8,483 nucleotides of DNA from contig DATCJN010000008.1 of assembly GCA_036562755.1 (NCBI GenBank), positions 1 to 8,483 of the forward strand. Reading direction: 5' to 3'. The translations under genes were made by a program, and so were the position numbers. Shown here piece after piece: positions 1 to 6,801 of the stretch. This DNA comes from DUVY01 sp036562755 (GTDB lineage Bacteria; Bacillota; Clostridia; Christensenellales; DUVY01). The notes under the pieces were generated by a model that was given only the letters and a program-made list of their open reading frames with translations, made no database searches and was not told the origin of the DNA. Each line of letters starts with the position of its first letter. Positions within the stretch are counted from its first letter, which is position 1.

Positions 1-2
1 TT

Positions 3-716
3 GGCGTTAACAAGTTGCAACTTGAGGATTATGGCGATAAATATATCTACGACATTGTCGGCGTTTACCACCCTGAATACGTTAATTCTTATATCGCTAT
101 CGCTAACTTGCCCGTAATAGTAAACGATAATTTATATAATAAGCTAAAAGACGAAAATAAAGGTTATTATATGTCTTTAATTGCGCCTATGCCTTATAAT
201 GTCAGCGATATTGAAAAGCTGCTTAGATTTAATTTTAGCGTGATTAAAAACGGCGTGCATTATTCATTGTCTAACGAAGCGATGAGCGTCTGGGTCTATA
301 TTCAAAATTATTATTTGGAAATGTTATTTTACAGTTTATTGTATCACGGTTATTTAGTAGGCTCAATAGCGCTTGCGTTATATATAAGATTATTATACAT
401 AGGCTCAAAGTATAAACGCAAAGAAATTGAGATATTACGCAATATGGGCGCTAGCAAGGCCGATCTTTTAGCGATTATGATCGGCGAAAACTGTGTTTTA
501 GCGTTAATTCTTTACGCGGTATCTTTGCTTATAACCTTTATCGGAACGATTGGTTTAAATCTATATATACAACTTAAATATCTGATAAGGCTATCTTTAT
601 TCGCGTTTGGCTTAAAAGAAGTGCTTGTATTGTTCGCGTTAACCGCCTTATTCTTTGTCATTACTAGCCTAAAATCAATAATCTTTATATCGCGCAAAAA
701 ACCGTTTATAAAATAA
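3..716 (+). CDS. FtsX/MacB-like ABC transporter permease, 3' part only
   Basis: This is the C-terminal part of a membrane permease of the FtsX/MacB type. Such proteins pair with a cytoplasmic ATPase and act on substrates at the outer face of the membrane, such as peptides, lipoproteins or cell-wall enzymes. The reading frame is open to the left edge, so the true start lies outside the window; the TTG at 15 is only an internal codon. About 238 codons are visible: an extracytoplasmic region of roughly 100 residues containing GYY..LIAPMP, then three membrane segments. Between the first two of these sits the family's cytoplasmic signature, KRKEIEILRNMGASKADLL. The end, SRKKPFIK, is shorter than the usual R-K-P-x-x-A-L/M-K tail. 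A terminator follows at 743. The protein is a diverged paralogue of the permease at the right edge. The family call is firm; the substrate cannot be told. Confidence 0.85.
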   Translation, partial: GVNKLQLEDYGDKYIYDIVGVYHPEYVNSYIAIANLPVIVNDNLYNKLKDENKGYYMSLIAPMPYNVSDIEKLLRFNFSVIKNGVHYSLSNEAMSVWVYIQNYYLEMLFYSLLYHGYLVGSIALALYIRLLYIGSKYKRKEIEILRNMGASKADLLAIMIGENCVLALILYAVSLLITFIGTIGLNLYIQLKYLIRLSLFAFGLKEVLVLFALTALFFVITSLKSIIFISRKKPFIK

Positions 717-742
717 AAAATATAAAATAAGGGATATAAAAT

Positions 743-774
743 AAGCAGGCTTATTAGGCCTGCTTTTGTTTTTT
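743..774. terminator. Rho-independent terminator between convergent genes
   Basis: An 8-bp stem, AAGCAGGC (743-750) with GCCTGCTT (758-765), encloses a 7-nt loop. It is followed on the plus strand by TTTTGTTTTTT, ending at 774. It should terminate the permease gene that ends at 716. On the minus strand the same stem is followed by a weaker ATTTTAT tract, so it may also serve the antiporter gene, whose stop codon (775-773) lies beside the stem. Confidence 0.85.
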
Positions 775-1990
775 AAGCGTTAGCTTTTTGTTTTGGCTTT
801 CTTTTAAAGATTGAACCCGTTTCTTGTATTTCGCCCGCGCCCTTTAACGCAAGTTTGGTAACAATAGGGCCGATTAATTCGTAAATAACCGTCGCGCATA
901 GAATGACCGTTTGGATTTGAACGCCGAATGCGGGCAGCTGGCTTAACGCCACGCCGGCAAGACCTATCGCTACGCCCGCTTGAGGAACAAGCGCAAAGCC
1001 CAGGTATTTAGCCACGACAGGCTCGGCTTTAGAGATTTTAGCGCCCGCCAAAGCGCCTAAGTATTTGCCAATTACTCTGACTATGATATAAATAACGCCT
1101 ACAATTCCCACGCTCGGCAAAACGCCCAAGTCAAGCGTCGCGCCCGAGACTACAAAAAACATAGTGAATATAGGCGGCGTCATTCTATCGACAAGTTCGA
1201 AAACTTTCTCGTATTCTTTGGACAGGTTGACATATAAAGCGCTCATCGTCATGCAGGCAAGCAGGGCAGAAAATCCTGCCCAAACGGACACGCCCAAACA
1301 AAGAAATATCATGCATATTGCGCATATAAGCCTGTTGCCCCGTCCCGTAAACCATTTGGTCAAACCGGTCAAAATAAGCCCAGCTAGGCCGCCCAACAAC
1401 ACAGCTCCGAATATTTCTTTTAAAGGTTCCAGAAGCATTTTTATTTCAAAACCGCCCGCGCCCCAGCTTATAGCCTTAGCTGCCGCTATTGAAATTCCAA
1501 AGCCTATTATGGCCACCGCGTCGTCAATCGCGACTACGGACAGCAAAGTTTCCGTAACGGGGCCTTTGGCTTTGTATTGGCGTACCACCATCAAGGTAGC
1601 GGCAGGCGCCGTAGCGGCGGCGATAGCGCCAAGCGCCAAAGAAAAAGAAATATCAAACCCGCACAAAATCAATACCAAATCCACCAAAATCATCGCGCCG
1701 AATCCCTCAAGGCACGCAATGATAACCGACGAAGCCCCGATTTTTTTAAGGTAAGATAGCTTAAACTCCGCGCCTATGGAAAAAGCTATAAATCCCAGCG
1801 CTATTTCGGGTATTATTGATAATGTTTCCAAAGTCGAAGAGTTTAAAAGCTTTAAACAATAAGGGCCCATAAGCATGCCCACGAGCAGATAACCCGTAAC
1901 ATTGGGCAAGCGCAATAATTTCATTAGCTTGCTGCTTAACAGCCCCAGCAGCAAAATTAAAGCCAGGCTAAGATACAGATTTAAGTTCAT
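773..1990 (-). CDS. Cation/proton antiporter, CPA (Kef/Na+-H+ exchanger) family
   Basis: This 405-residue polytopic membrane protein exchanges a monovalent cation (Na+ or K+) for protons across the cytoplasmic membrane. The N-terminus, with RLPNVTGYLLVGMLMGP near residues 27-43, is the family hallmark. The TAPA segment at 127-130 matches the unwound-helix motif at the ion site. VAIDDAVAI places two adjacent aspartates at 156-157, as in the electrogenic DD type of CPA2 exchangers. I count roughly 12 or more hydrophobic segments over the whole length, as expected for the core. The C-terminus is only a short basic tail ending KPKQKANA, so there is no RCK/TrkA-N nucleotide-binding domain such as Kef proteins carry. 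The start follows the PII-like stop by one base (TAA-A-ATG), with AAGGAT just upstream, so the two are translated from one mRNA. The family is near certain; ion and direction are not. Confidence 0.94.
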   Translation of the reverse strand: MNLNLYLSLALILLLGLLSSKLMKLLRLPNVTGYLLVGMLMGPYCLKLLNSSTLETLSIIPEIALGFIAFSIGAEFKLSYLKKIGASSVIIACLEGFGAMILVDLVLILCGFDISFSLALGAIAAATAPAATLMVVRQYKAKGPVTETLLSVVAIDDAVAIIGFGISIAAAKAISWGAGGFEIKMLLEPLKEIFGAVLLGGLAGLILTGLTKWFTGRGNRLICAICMIFLCLGVSVWAGFSALLACMTMSALYVNLSKEYEKVFELVDRMTPPIFTMFFVVSGATLDLGVLPSVGIVGVIYIIVRVIGKYLGALAGAKISKAEPVVAKYLGFALVPQAGVAIGLAGVALSQLPAFGVQIQTVILCATVIYELIGPIVTKLALKGAGEIQETGSIFKRKPKQKANA

Positions 1991-1991
1991 T

Positions 1992-2333
1992 TTAATCCTT
2001 ATAACCTTCTACTTCTTCAATGTCGATTACAAACATGATTCCCGTATTAGGCGCTTTTAGGTCGCCCGTTACTTCTTTTATAATATTTTTTGCGGTTTGA
2101 AGTTGGTTTTCTTTTAACACCAGCATCATAACTTTGCTTTCATAATTGGTAAATTCCGAAATGATATGTCTCAAGCCCCCGAACATAGGCACGTCTTCGC
2201 CCAAATGCGCCAGGGTATTGGCCATACCTTTTCCGTCCAAAACCGTGCCGCCCTTAAAACCGGCCTTCGCGAGCCTTAAAAAAATCTCGTCTTGAAGCTC
2301 GACTTTTTTAAGGATAAAAACTAATAATTTCAT
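1992..2333 (-). CDS. PII-like signalling protein, likely regulator of the antiporter
   Basis: A small soluble protein (113 residues) with a PII-superfamily layout: beta strand KLLVFILKK (2-10), helix, GGTVLDGKGM (28-37) leading into a T-loop-like stretch, strand SKVMMLVLKEN (66-76), helix QLQTAKNIIKEV, then strand GIMFVIDIEEVEG (98-110). PII proteins are trimers that bind adenine nucleotides and a small effector and control transporters or enzymes. No tyrosine lies within the T-loop-like stretch (about 37-60), and the usual B-loop TGxxGDGK is TGDLKAPNTG here. It is therefore PII-like rather than a true GlnB/GlnK, and nitrogen control should not be assumed. The GAGG ribosome site is 7 nt before the ATG. 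It is the first gene of a two-gene operon with the antiporter, which suggests that transporter as its partner (inference). Confidence 0.82.
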   Translation of the reverse strand: MKLLVFILKKVELQDEIFLRLAKAGFKGGTVLDGKGMANTLAHLGEDVPMFGGLRHIISEFTNYESKVMMLVLKENQLQTAKNIIKEVTGDLKAPNTGIMFVIDIEEVEGYKD

Positions 2334-2369
2334 ATAAATACCTCGATTTTTTTATCAATCCAATATGCA

Positions 2370-2398
2370 ATACTATCCCTTTTCCCAATCATTGTCAA
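2370..2398 (-). promoter_or_regulatory. Sigma-A-type promoter of the PII-like/antiporter operon
   Basis: Read on the minus strand, a perfect TTGACA (2398-2393) is followed by a 17-nt spacer and TAGTAT (2375-2370), a 4/6 match to TATAAT. Transcription would start near 2363, about 30 nt before the PII-like ATG. Confidence 0.75.
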
Positions 2399-2404
2399 GA
2401 CAAT
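2391..2404. promoter_or_regulatory. Palindrome ATTGTC-AA-GACAAT over the -35 box, possible operator
   Basis: Perfect 6-bp inverted repeats separated by 2 bp cover the whole -35 element of the minus-strand promoter. A dimeric repressor bound here would block RNA polymerase. Part of the symmetry is inherent in the TTGACA sequence, so the operator role is a guess. Confidence 0.35.
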
Positions 2405-2495
2405 ATGAGATGATATCAAAAGATATTACGCCTTTTATTTTCGCTATTTTTTGCTTTTTATTAATTAAAGTTTACTTTTTTAGCTGATTTTTAGC

Positions 2496-2516
2496 TTGTA
2501 TTGTTGCAGAATACAA
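2496..2516. repeat. Inverted repeat TTGTATT-N7-AATACAA upstream of the EF-G-like promoter
   Basis: Perfect 7-bp arms (2496-2502 and 2510-2516) end 11 bp before the -35 box of the EF-G-like gene. They could be a regulator site for that promoter or for the divergent operon. There is no T-tract, so it is not a terminator. It is A/T-rich and may be chance. Confidence 0.35.
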
Positions 2517-2527
2517 CAAAAATTACA

Positions 2528-2556
2528 TTGAAAAATCTTTCCAAATATATTAAAAT
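2528..2556 (+). promoter_or_regulatory. Sigma-A-type promoter of the EF-G-like gene
   Basis: TTGAAA (2528-2533), a 17-nt spacer and TAAAAT (2551-2556) are each one base from consensus. Transcription would start near 2563, leaving a leader of about 23 nt that carries AGGAGG at 2575-2580. The leader is too short for a riboswitch. Confidence 0.78.
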
Positions 2557-2585
2557 AGAAATAGTGATGTTTATAGGAGGAAAAT

Positions 2586-4649
2586 ATGAGAGAGGCTGCA
2601 AACATACGCAACATTGCCTTAATTGGACACAGCGGCGAGGGCAAAACGAGCACAGCCGAAGCGATGCTATTTTGCGCAAAAGTCACCGACCGCATGGGTA
2701 AAATTATCGATGGAAACACCGTAATGGACTTTGACGCCGAAGAAATAGCGCGTCACATATCCATCAGCTTAGCGGTCGCCAATTTTGAATGGAACGGATA
2801 TAAGATTAATTTGATAGATGTTCCTGGCTTTTTTGACTTCGAGGGGGAAATGATTCAAGCGCTCAATGTAGCCGACGGCGCGGTAATAGTAAGCAGCGCG
2901 GGCGGCGAAGTAACCGTAGGCACCGAAAAAGCGATAGAATACTGCCTAAAAAACAAAATCCCCGCAATGATTTTTATAAACCAAATGGACAAAGAAAACG
3001 CCGACTATGCGGCCACGGTAGAAGCGCTAAAATCCAAATACCTAAATAAAATAGCGCCTATCCAAATACCCATTATGGACGGCAACAAGATGACGGGATA
3101 TATAAGCTTGATTTCGGAAAAAGCTTACGAATTTAAGGATTCCGGCAGAGTAGAAATAGACATTCCCGCTAATCTAAAATCCGAGTTTGACTCCTTAAGA
3201 GAAAGCTTAAAAGAAGTCGCCGCATCAAACGACGACGATTTGATGATGAAATACTTCGACGGCGACGAATTGACCAAAGAAGAAATATCTATGGGTTTGG
3301 CAAAGGGCGTAGAAGCGGCCGACGCTATACCCGTATTGGCGGGCAGCGCTTTCTATAACAAAGGCATAATAAACCTTCTCAACCAGATAACAAGACTGTT
3401 CCCCAGTCCCGCTAACAAAAAATACAAGGCGAAAAAGAACGGTCAAGATATAGAATTGACTACCAATTCCAACGAAGGCCTGGTCTGCCAAGTATTTAAG
3501 ACCATATCCGACCCGTTTGTGGGCAAGCTTACATTATTTAGAATAATCTGCGGAACATTAAAGTCAGGCGCCAACCTGTATAACTCCACCGCGGACAAAG
3601 CCGAAAAAGGCGGCGCAATCTTGACAATGAAAGGCAAAAAGCAAGAACCCGTCGATTCTTTGGGCGCGGGCGATATCGGAGCGTTTGCTAAGCTTCAATT
3701 TACCCGCACGGGCGACACCATAACGGACGGCGCTAAAATAATAGTCGAACCTGTCAAACTTCCCGAACCCGTATTTACTATGGCGGTCAACTGCACCAAG
3801 CAAGGCGAGGAAGAAAAAGTCTTTAGCGGCCTTTCCAAATTAATAGAAGAAGATTCCACCGTTCAAGTAACCAGAAACCCCGAAACCTCCGAAACTCTAA
3901 TCAGCGGCTTGGGCGAAACTCAAATAGACGTATTGGTAAAGAAACTCAAGAACAAGTTCGGCGTAGAAGCCAAACTCACCGATCCCAGAGTTCCTTACCG
4001 CGAAACCATAAAGAAGACGGCGGTCGCCGAAGGCAAACACAAAAAGCAATCGGGCGGTCACGGTCAATACGGCCACTGCATTATCAAGTTTGAGCCGTAT
4101 TACGAAGGCGACTTCCTGTTTACCGAAACCATTGTGGGCGGCAGCGTTCCTAAGCAATATATACCCGCGGTAGAAAAAGGATTATTGGAGAGCATAACCA
4201 GAGGCGTTTTAGCCGGATACCCTGTAGTCAACCTAAAATGCACTCTCCAAGACGGAAGCTATCACGAAGTAGACTCGTCCGAAATGGCATTTAAGATCGC
4301 GGCGTCATTGGCGTATAAAAAAGGCCTATCCGAAGCAGCGCCCACTATCTTAGAGCCTATATACAGCTACAAGATAACCGTTCCCGAAAGCTATCTGGGC
4401 GACATAATGGGCGACATGAACAGAAGACGCGGCAGAATTTTGGGAATGACTTTGGAAGAAGGCAAGCAAATCATTAACGCCGAAGCGCCTTTGGCGGAAA
4501 TGTTCAAATACGCCACCGATTTAAGAAGCATGACTCAAGGCAGAGGCAGCTTTGTATGCAAGTTTGAAAGATACGAAGAAGTTCCCGCAAACTTGATACC
4601 CGGAATAATAGCCGCTTCGCCTTATAAGAAGAGCGCAGAAGAAGATTAA
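2586..4649 (+). CDS. EF-G-like translation GTPase (EF-G paralogue, FusA2 type)
   Basis: This 687-residue protein has the full length and domain order of elongation factor G, the ribosome-bound GTPase that moves tRNA and mRNA. GTPase motifs: G1 GHSGEGKT (14-21), G2 region ARHISI (55-60, serine for the usual threonine), G3 DVPGFFDF (78-85), G4 NQMD (132-135), G5 GSAFYNKG (253-260). Canonical EF-G has DTPGHVDF at G3, so the catalytic histidine is Phe82 here. Domain IV keeps GKHKKQSGG (483-491) and the tip YHEVDSSEMAFK (559-570); domain V keeps MNRRRGRILGM (611-621). The RMGKIIDG and DFDAEEIARHISI segments match the EF-G-like clade common in Clostridia, so this is probably a second copy beside a true fusA elsewhere. 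AGGAGG lies 5 nt before the ATG. Its role is uncertain (stress or alternative translocation factor); tetM-type ribosome protection is less likely. Confidence 0.93.
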   Translation: MREAANIRNIALIGHSGEGKTSTAEAMLFCAKVTDRMGKIIDGNTVMDFDAEEIARHISISLAVANFEWNGYKINLIDVPGFFDFEGEMIQALNVADGAVIVSSAGGEVTVGTEKAIEYCLKNKIPAMIFINQMDKENADYAATVEALKSKYLNKIAPIQIPIMDGNKMTGYISLISEKAYEFKDSGRVEIDIPANLKSEFDSLRESLKEVAASNDDDLMMKYFDGDELTKEEISMGLAKGVEAADAIPVLAGSAFYNKGIINLLNQITRLFPSPANKKYKAKKNGQDIELTTNSNEGLVCQVFKTISDPFVGKLTLFRIICGTLKSGANLYNSTADKAEKGGAILTMKGKKQEPVDSLGAGDIGAFAKLQFTRTGDTITDGAKIIVEPVKLPEPVFTMAVNCTKQGEEEKVFSGLSKLIEEDSTVQVTRNPETSETLISGLGETQIDVLVKKLKNKFGVEAKLTDPRVPYRETIKKTAVAEGKHKKQSGGHGQYGHCIIKFEPYYEGDFLFTETIVGGSVPKQYIPAVEKGLLESITRGVLAGYPVVNLKCTLQDGSYHEVDSSEMAFKIAASLAYKKGLSEAAPTILEPIYSYKITVPESYLGDIMGDMNRRRGRILGMTLEEGKQIINAEAPLAEMFKYATDLRSMTQGRGSFVCKFERYEEVPANLIPGIIAASPYKKSAEED

Positions 4650-4662
4650 TTATGATAATTAC

Positions 4663-4697
4663 GCTGTTATTATGCGCTTAATGCGCATAATAACAGC
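4663..4697. repeat. Perfect 15-bp intergenic hairpin without a T-tract
   Basis: GCTGTTATTATGCGC (4663-4677) and its exact complement (4683-4697) flank the loop TTAAT. It fills the gap between the EF-G-like gene and the sugar kinase gene. No run of T follows on the plus strand, so it is not a standard intrinsic terminator. It might be an RNA processing or stability element, an attenuator, or a protein-binding palindrome. A smaller palindrome, TAATTAT-G-ATAATTA (4647-4661), overlaps the EF-G-like stop codon just upstream. Confidence 0.8.
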
Positions 4698-4723
4698 TAA
4701 AATAGCTTATATAAAGGACCGAA

Positions 4724-5614
4724 ATGATATTAACTGTTTGCGCCAATGTTTGCATAGACGAATATGTTCGCACCGATAACACCCTTGTTCTGCCCGCAGG
4801 AAAGGGTGTTAATGTTGCTATAAGTCTAAAAAATATTGGCTTAGATTCTCAATGTTTAATGTTTATGCCCCAAGAGTCGCTGGAGATTTTCCAAGCCTAT
4901 CTAAACCAACACGGCGTCAAAGGCCATTACGTATTAACCAAGGGCAAGGCCAGAATTAACAAAAAAGTAATAGACGCCTACGGCAACATTACGGAATATA
5001 GCGGCTCATACGAACCCGTAGATAAAAAACTTGAAGACGAGTTCATAAAAAGGTTCAAGGCTTTAGCCAAAGACGCCCAGTACATAGTCCTAAGCGGCTC
5101 TTTGCCCGCGGGCGCGTCCAACGATTTTTATAAAAAGCTGATAGATATAGCCGGCGGAGACAAATGCGTTTTGGATTCCAGCCGCGAGGCCTTAAAAGAG
5201 GGCATTCAGGCAAGACCTTTTATGATCAAGCCCAATATCTTTGAGTTTAACGCTCTTACGGGCAGACATTATCAAAACGAAAAAGCGATAGTCGCCGAAT
5301 GCAAAAATCTAATCAGCCAATACGGCATAAAATACATATTGGTATCTATGGGCGGCGAGGGCGCGCTGATTACGGACGGCAAAAAGGCCTATAGCGCGCA
5401 CATGAACCATGATAATATAATCAATACTACCGGCGCGGGCGATTCTATGGTAGCCGCGTCCATTAAGTGCGTTCAAGAAGGGCAAGGTTTGGAAGAAATC
5501 CTAAAATGCGCTGTCGCAGCCGCAAACCACAAGATTGGACACCTTGAGCCGTTTATTAAAGACACGCAATATTTACAAGACGCTAAAACGCTAAGCATAA
5601 AGGAAATCATATGA
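4724..5614 (+). CDS. PfkB-family sugar kinase, 1-phosphofructokinase (FruK/LacC)-like
   Basis: A 296-residue cytoplasmic ribokinase-fold kinase, most like the group that phosphorylates fructose-1-phosphate or tagatose-6-phosphate with ATP. Motifs: AGKGVNVA (25-32, usually GGKGxNVA), SGSLPAG (124-130), KPNIFEFNALTG (169-180), VSMGGEGAL (208-216) and the PfkB signature NTTGAGDSMVAA (234-245), with Asp240 as catalytic base. The N-terminal part is about ten residues shorter than in typical FruK, and the usual N-P-A-x-D is NVCID, so the substrate may differ. AAGGA lies 5 nt before the ATG. It overlaps thrB by 4 bp and follows the EF-G-like gene by 74 bp without a clear terminator, so the three may share a transcript. 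No PTS gene or fruR is nearby to support fructose use. The fold is certain, the substrate is not. Confidence 0.88.
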   Translation: MILTVCANVCIDEYVRTDNTLVLPAGKGVNVAISLKNIGLDSQCLMFMPQESLEIFQAYLNQHGVKGHYVLTKGKARINKKVIDAYGNITEYSGSYEPVDKKLEDEFIKRFKALAKDAQYIVLSGSLPAGASNDFYKKLIDIAGGDKCVLDSSREALKEGIQARPFMIKPNIFEFNALTGRHYQNEKAIVAECKNLISQYGIKYILVSMGGEGALITDGKKAYSAHMNHDNIINTTGAGDSMVAASIKCVQEGQGLEEILKCAVAAANHKIGHLEPFIKDTQYLQDAKTLSIKEII

Positions 5615-6471
5615 TAAAAATTAAAGTTCCGGCCACCAGCGCTAACTTGGGTGCGGGATTCGACTGTATGGGGCTGGCATTGGACATTTACAACGAGATT
5701 TATGTAAAGGAAGCGGAAGATTTAATAATCGAGACAGACGACGACCTGCCCAAAGACAAGACCAACTTGGTCGTAAGCTCAATGATAAAAACTTACGAGC
5801 ATTTGGGACACGAATTTAAGGGCGTTTACATAAAACAGATAAATAATATCCCTAAAACCAGCGGTTTAGGCAGCTCGGCTGCTTGCGTAGTCGGGGGCGT
5901 TACGGCAGCCAATATTATGCTGGGCGAACCTATGTCCCAAGACGACATAATCGACTTTTGCACTATGATAGACGGGCATCCCGACAATGTGGTTCCCGCG
6001 ATTTTGGGCGGCGTAACGGCAAGCGTCATAAACGGTCAAAACAAGGTTCATACCTTTAGATGCGTTCCAAACGGCAATCTTAAAGTAGCAATCGCAATAG
6101 CCGATTTTCCTTTGCACACCAACGAAACCAGAGCGATTTTGCCCAAGACATATTCAAGAGAAGATTTGGTTTATTCGCTTTCGCGCGCGGTCGCCACTTT
6201 CGCGGCGCTGTCGGGCGGCGAGTTTAACAAACTAAAATATATCATAGACGACAAAATCCATACTCCATATAGAAAACCTCTTATTAAAAATTTTGAGGAA
6301 ATCGCCCAAGCTTTTATGGACGGCGGAGCATATGGCGTTTTCTTAAGCGGCGCTGGTCCTGCCATAGCGGCTTTTGTGGATAATGATTTTAAGCCTTTTA
6401 CGTCTCCAAAGGATTGGCGCGTAGAAATTCATAAAATCATCCCCCAAGGCGTAACGGTAGAAGAAGTTTAA
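5611..6471 (+). CDS. thrB: Homoserine kinase (GHMP kinase family)
   Basis: A 286-residue cytoplasmic enzyme that transfers phosphate from ATP to L-homoserine, giving O-phosphohomoserine for threonine synthase. The N-terminal PATSANLGAGFDCMGLAL (7-24), the GHMP ATP loop PKTSGLGSSAA (81-91), GHPDNVVPAILGG (122-134) and the C-terminal LSGAGPA (245-251) are the expected motifs in the right order. The residue before GHPDN is Asp121, where most homologues have Glu, a mild change. The length is slightly under the usual 290-310. The start codon overlaps the sugar kinase stop as ATGA, with AAGGA 6 nt upstream, so translation is coupled. The usual partners hom and thrC are not in the window. The specificity call is strong from the motifs. 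Confidence 0.94.
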   Translation: MIKIKVPATSANLGAGFDCMGLALDIYNEIYVKEAEDLIIETDDDLPKDKTNLVVSSMIKTYEHLGHEFKGVYIKQINNIPKTSGLGSSAACVVGGVTAANIMLGEPMSQDDIIDFCTMIDGHPDNVVPAILGGVTASVINGQNKVHTFRCVPNGNLKVAIAIADFPLHTNETRAILPKTYSREDLVYSLSRAVATFAALSGGEFNKLKYIIDDKIHTPYRKPLIKNFEEIAQAFMDGGAYGVFLSGAGPAIAAFVDNDFKPFTSPKDWRVEIHKIIPQGVTVEEV

Positions 6472-6490
6472 TCGTATAATAATGCAAGAC

Positions 6491-6535
6491 AGCCCAAAGA
6501 TCAGATAGTAATATTGGGCTATATCTATTTTTACG
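6491..6535 (+). terminator. Probable terminator after thrB
   Basis: AGCCCAA (6491-6497) pairs with TTGGGCT (6514-6520) across a 16-nt loop. A short T-rich tail with TTTTT follows (about 6528-6532), about 20 nt after the thrB stop. The large loop and imperfect tail make it weaker than the other two terminators here. Confidence 0.5.
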
Positions 6536-6801
6536 GCTGCTTATGTAGTCTAGTGCGTTTTCAGTCTCGATATTGAGTTTAGTTTATGCGATTTTTTCTT
6601 TCACGCTATAGGCGTATTATTTTTTTCTAATTCCTCGTTACAAAAGACCTTTTTTGAAGGCTTTTGATTGGGGATTATTCTGGGTTTTCTTTTGTTTTTC
6701 TTTGTGATTTTTCTTTGTAAATAAAGTGTTTTAAAGTATTTTTTAATTAGAAAACATTCAATAAATATACAAAAATTATAATATTTATATTTTTATCTGT
6801 A
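6533..6801. other. T-rich gene-free stretch
   Basis: No convincing gene lies here on either strand. The plus strand is strongly T-rich, especially 6590-6720. It holds a bulged hairpin, CAAAAG-A-CCTT paired with AAGG-CTTTTG (6641-6666), and an A/T palindrome, ATAAATAT-N12-ATATTTAT (6761-6788). The A/T-rich DNA just before the promoter could act as an UP element. The only ATG-initiated frame I noted is about 14 codons long and has no ribosome site. Confidence 0.5.

Noticed and set aside
1164..1754. A 196-codon open frame on the plus strand opposite the antiporter gene
   Set aside because: It is antisense to a clear antiporter gene, its translation is low-complexity and rich in A, S, K and P, and it has no ribosome site. 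It results from codon bias on the other strand.
2413..2426. ATATC-AAAA-GATAT inverted repeat
   Set aside because: Short arms in very A/T-rich DNA; expected by chance and not placed on a promoter element.
4650..4723. Riboswitch or T-box leader before the sugar kinase and thrB
   Set aside because: The gap is only 74 bp, is mostly one simple hairpin, and has no T-box motif, terminator/antiterminator pair or known aptamer core.
6438..6577. A minus-strand open stretch of about 46 codons with protein-like composition (contains NIETENALDYIS)
   Set aside because: It has no start codon with a ribosome site, is bounded by stops, runs into the thrB 3' end and crosses the thrB terminator. A frame of this length is expected by chance.
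6586..6630. Small ORF MRFFLSRYRRIIFF
   Set aside because: Only 14 codons, no ribosome binding site, in T-rich non-coding DNA.
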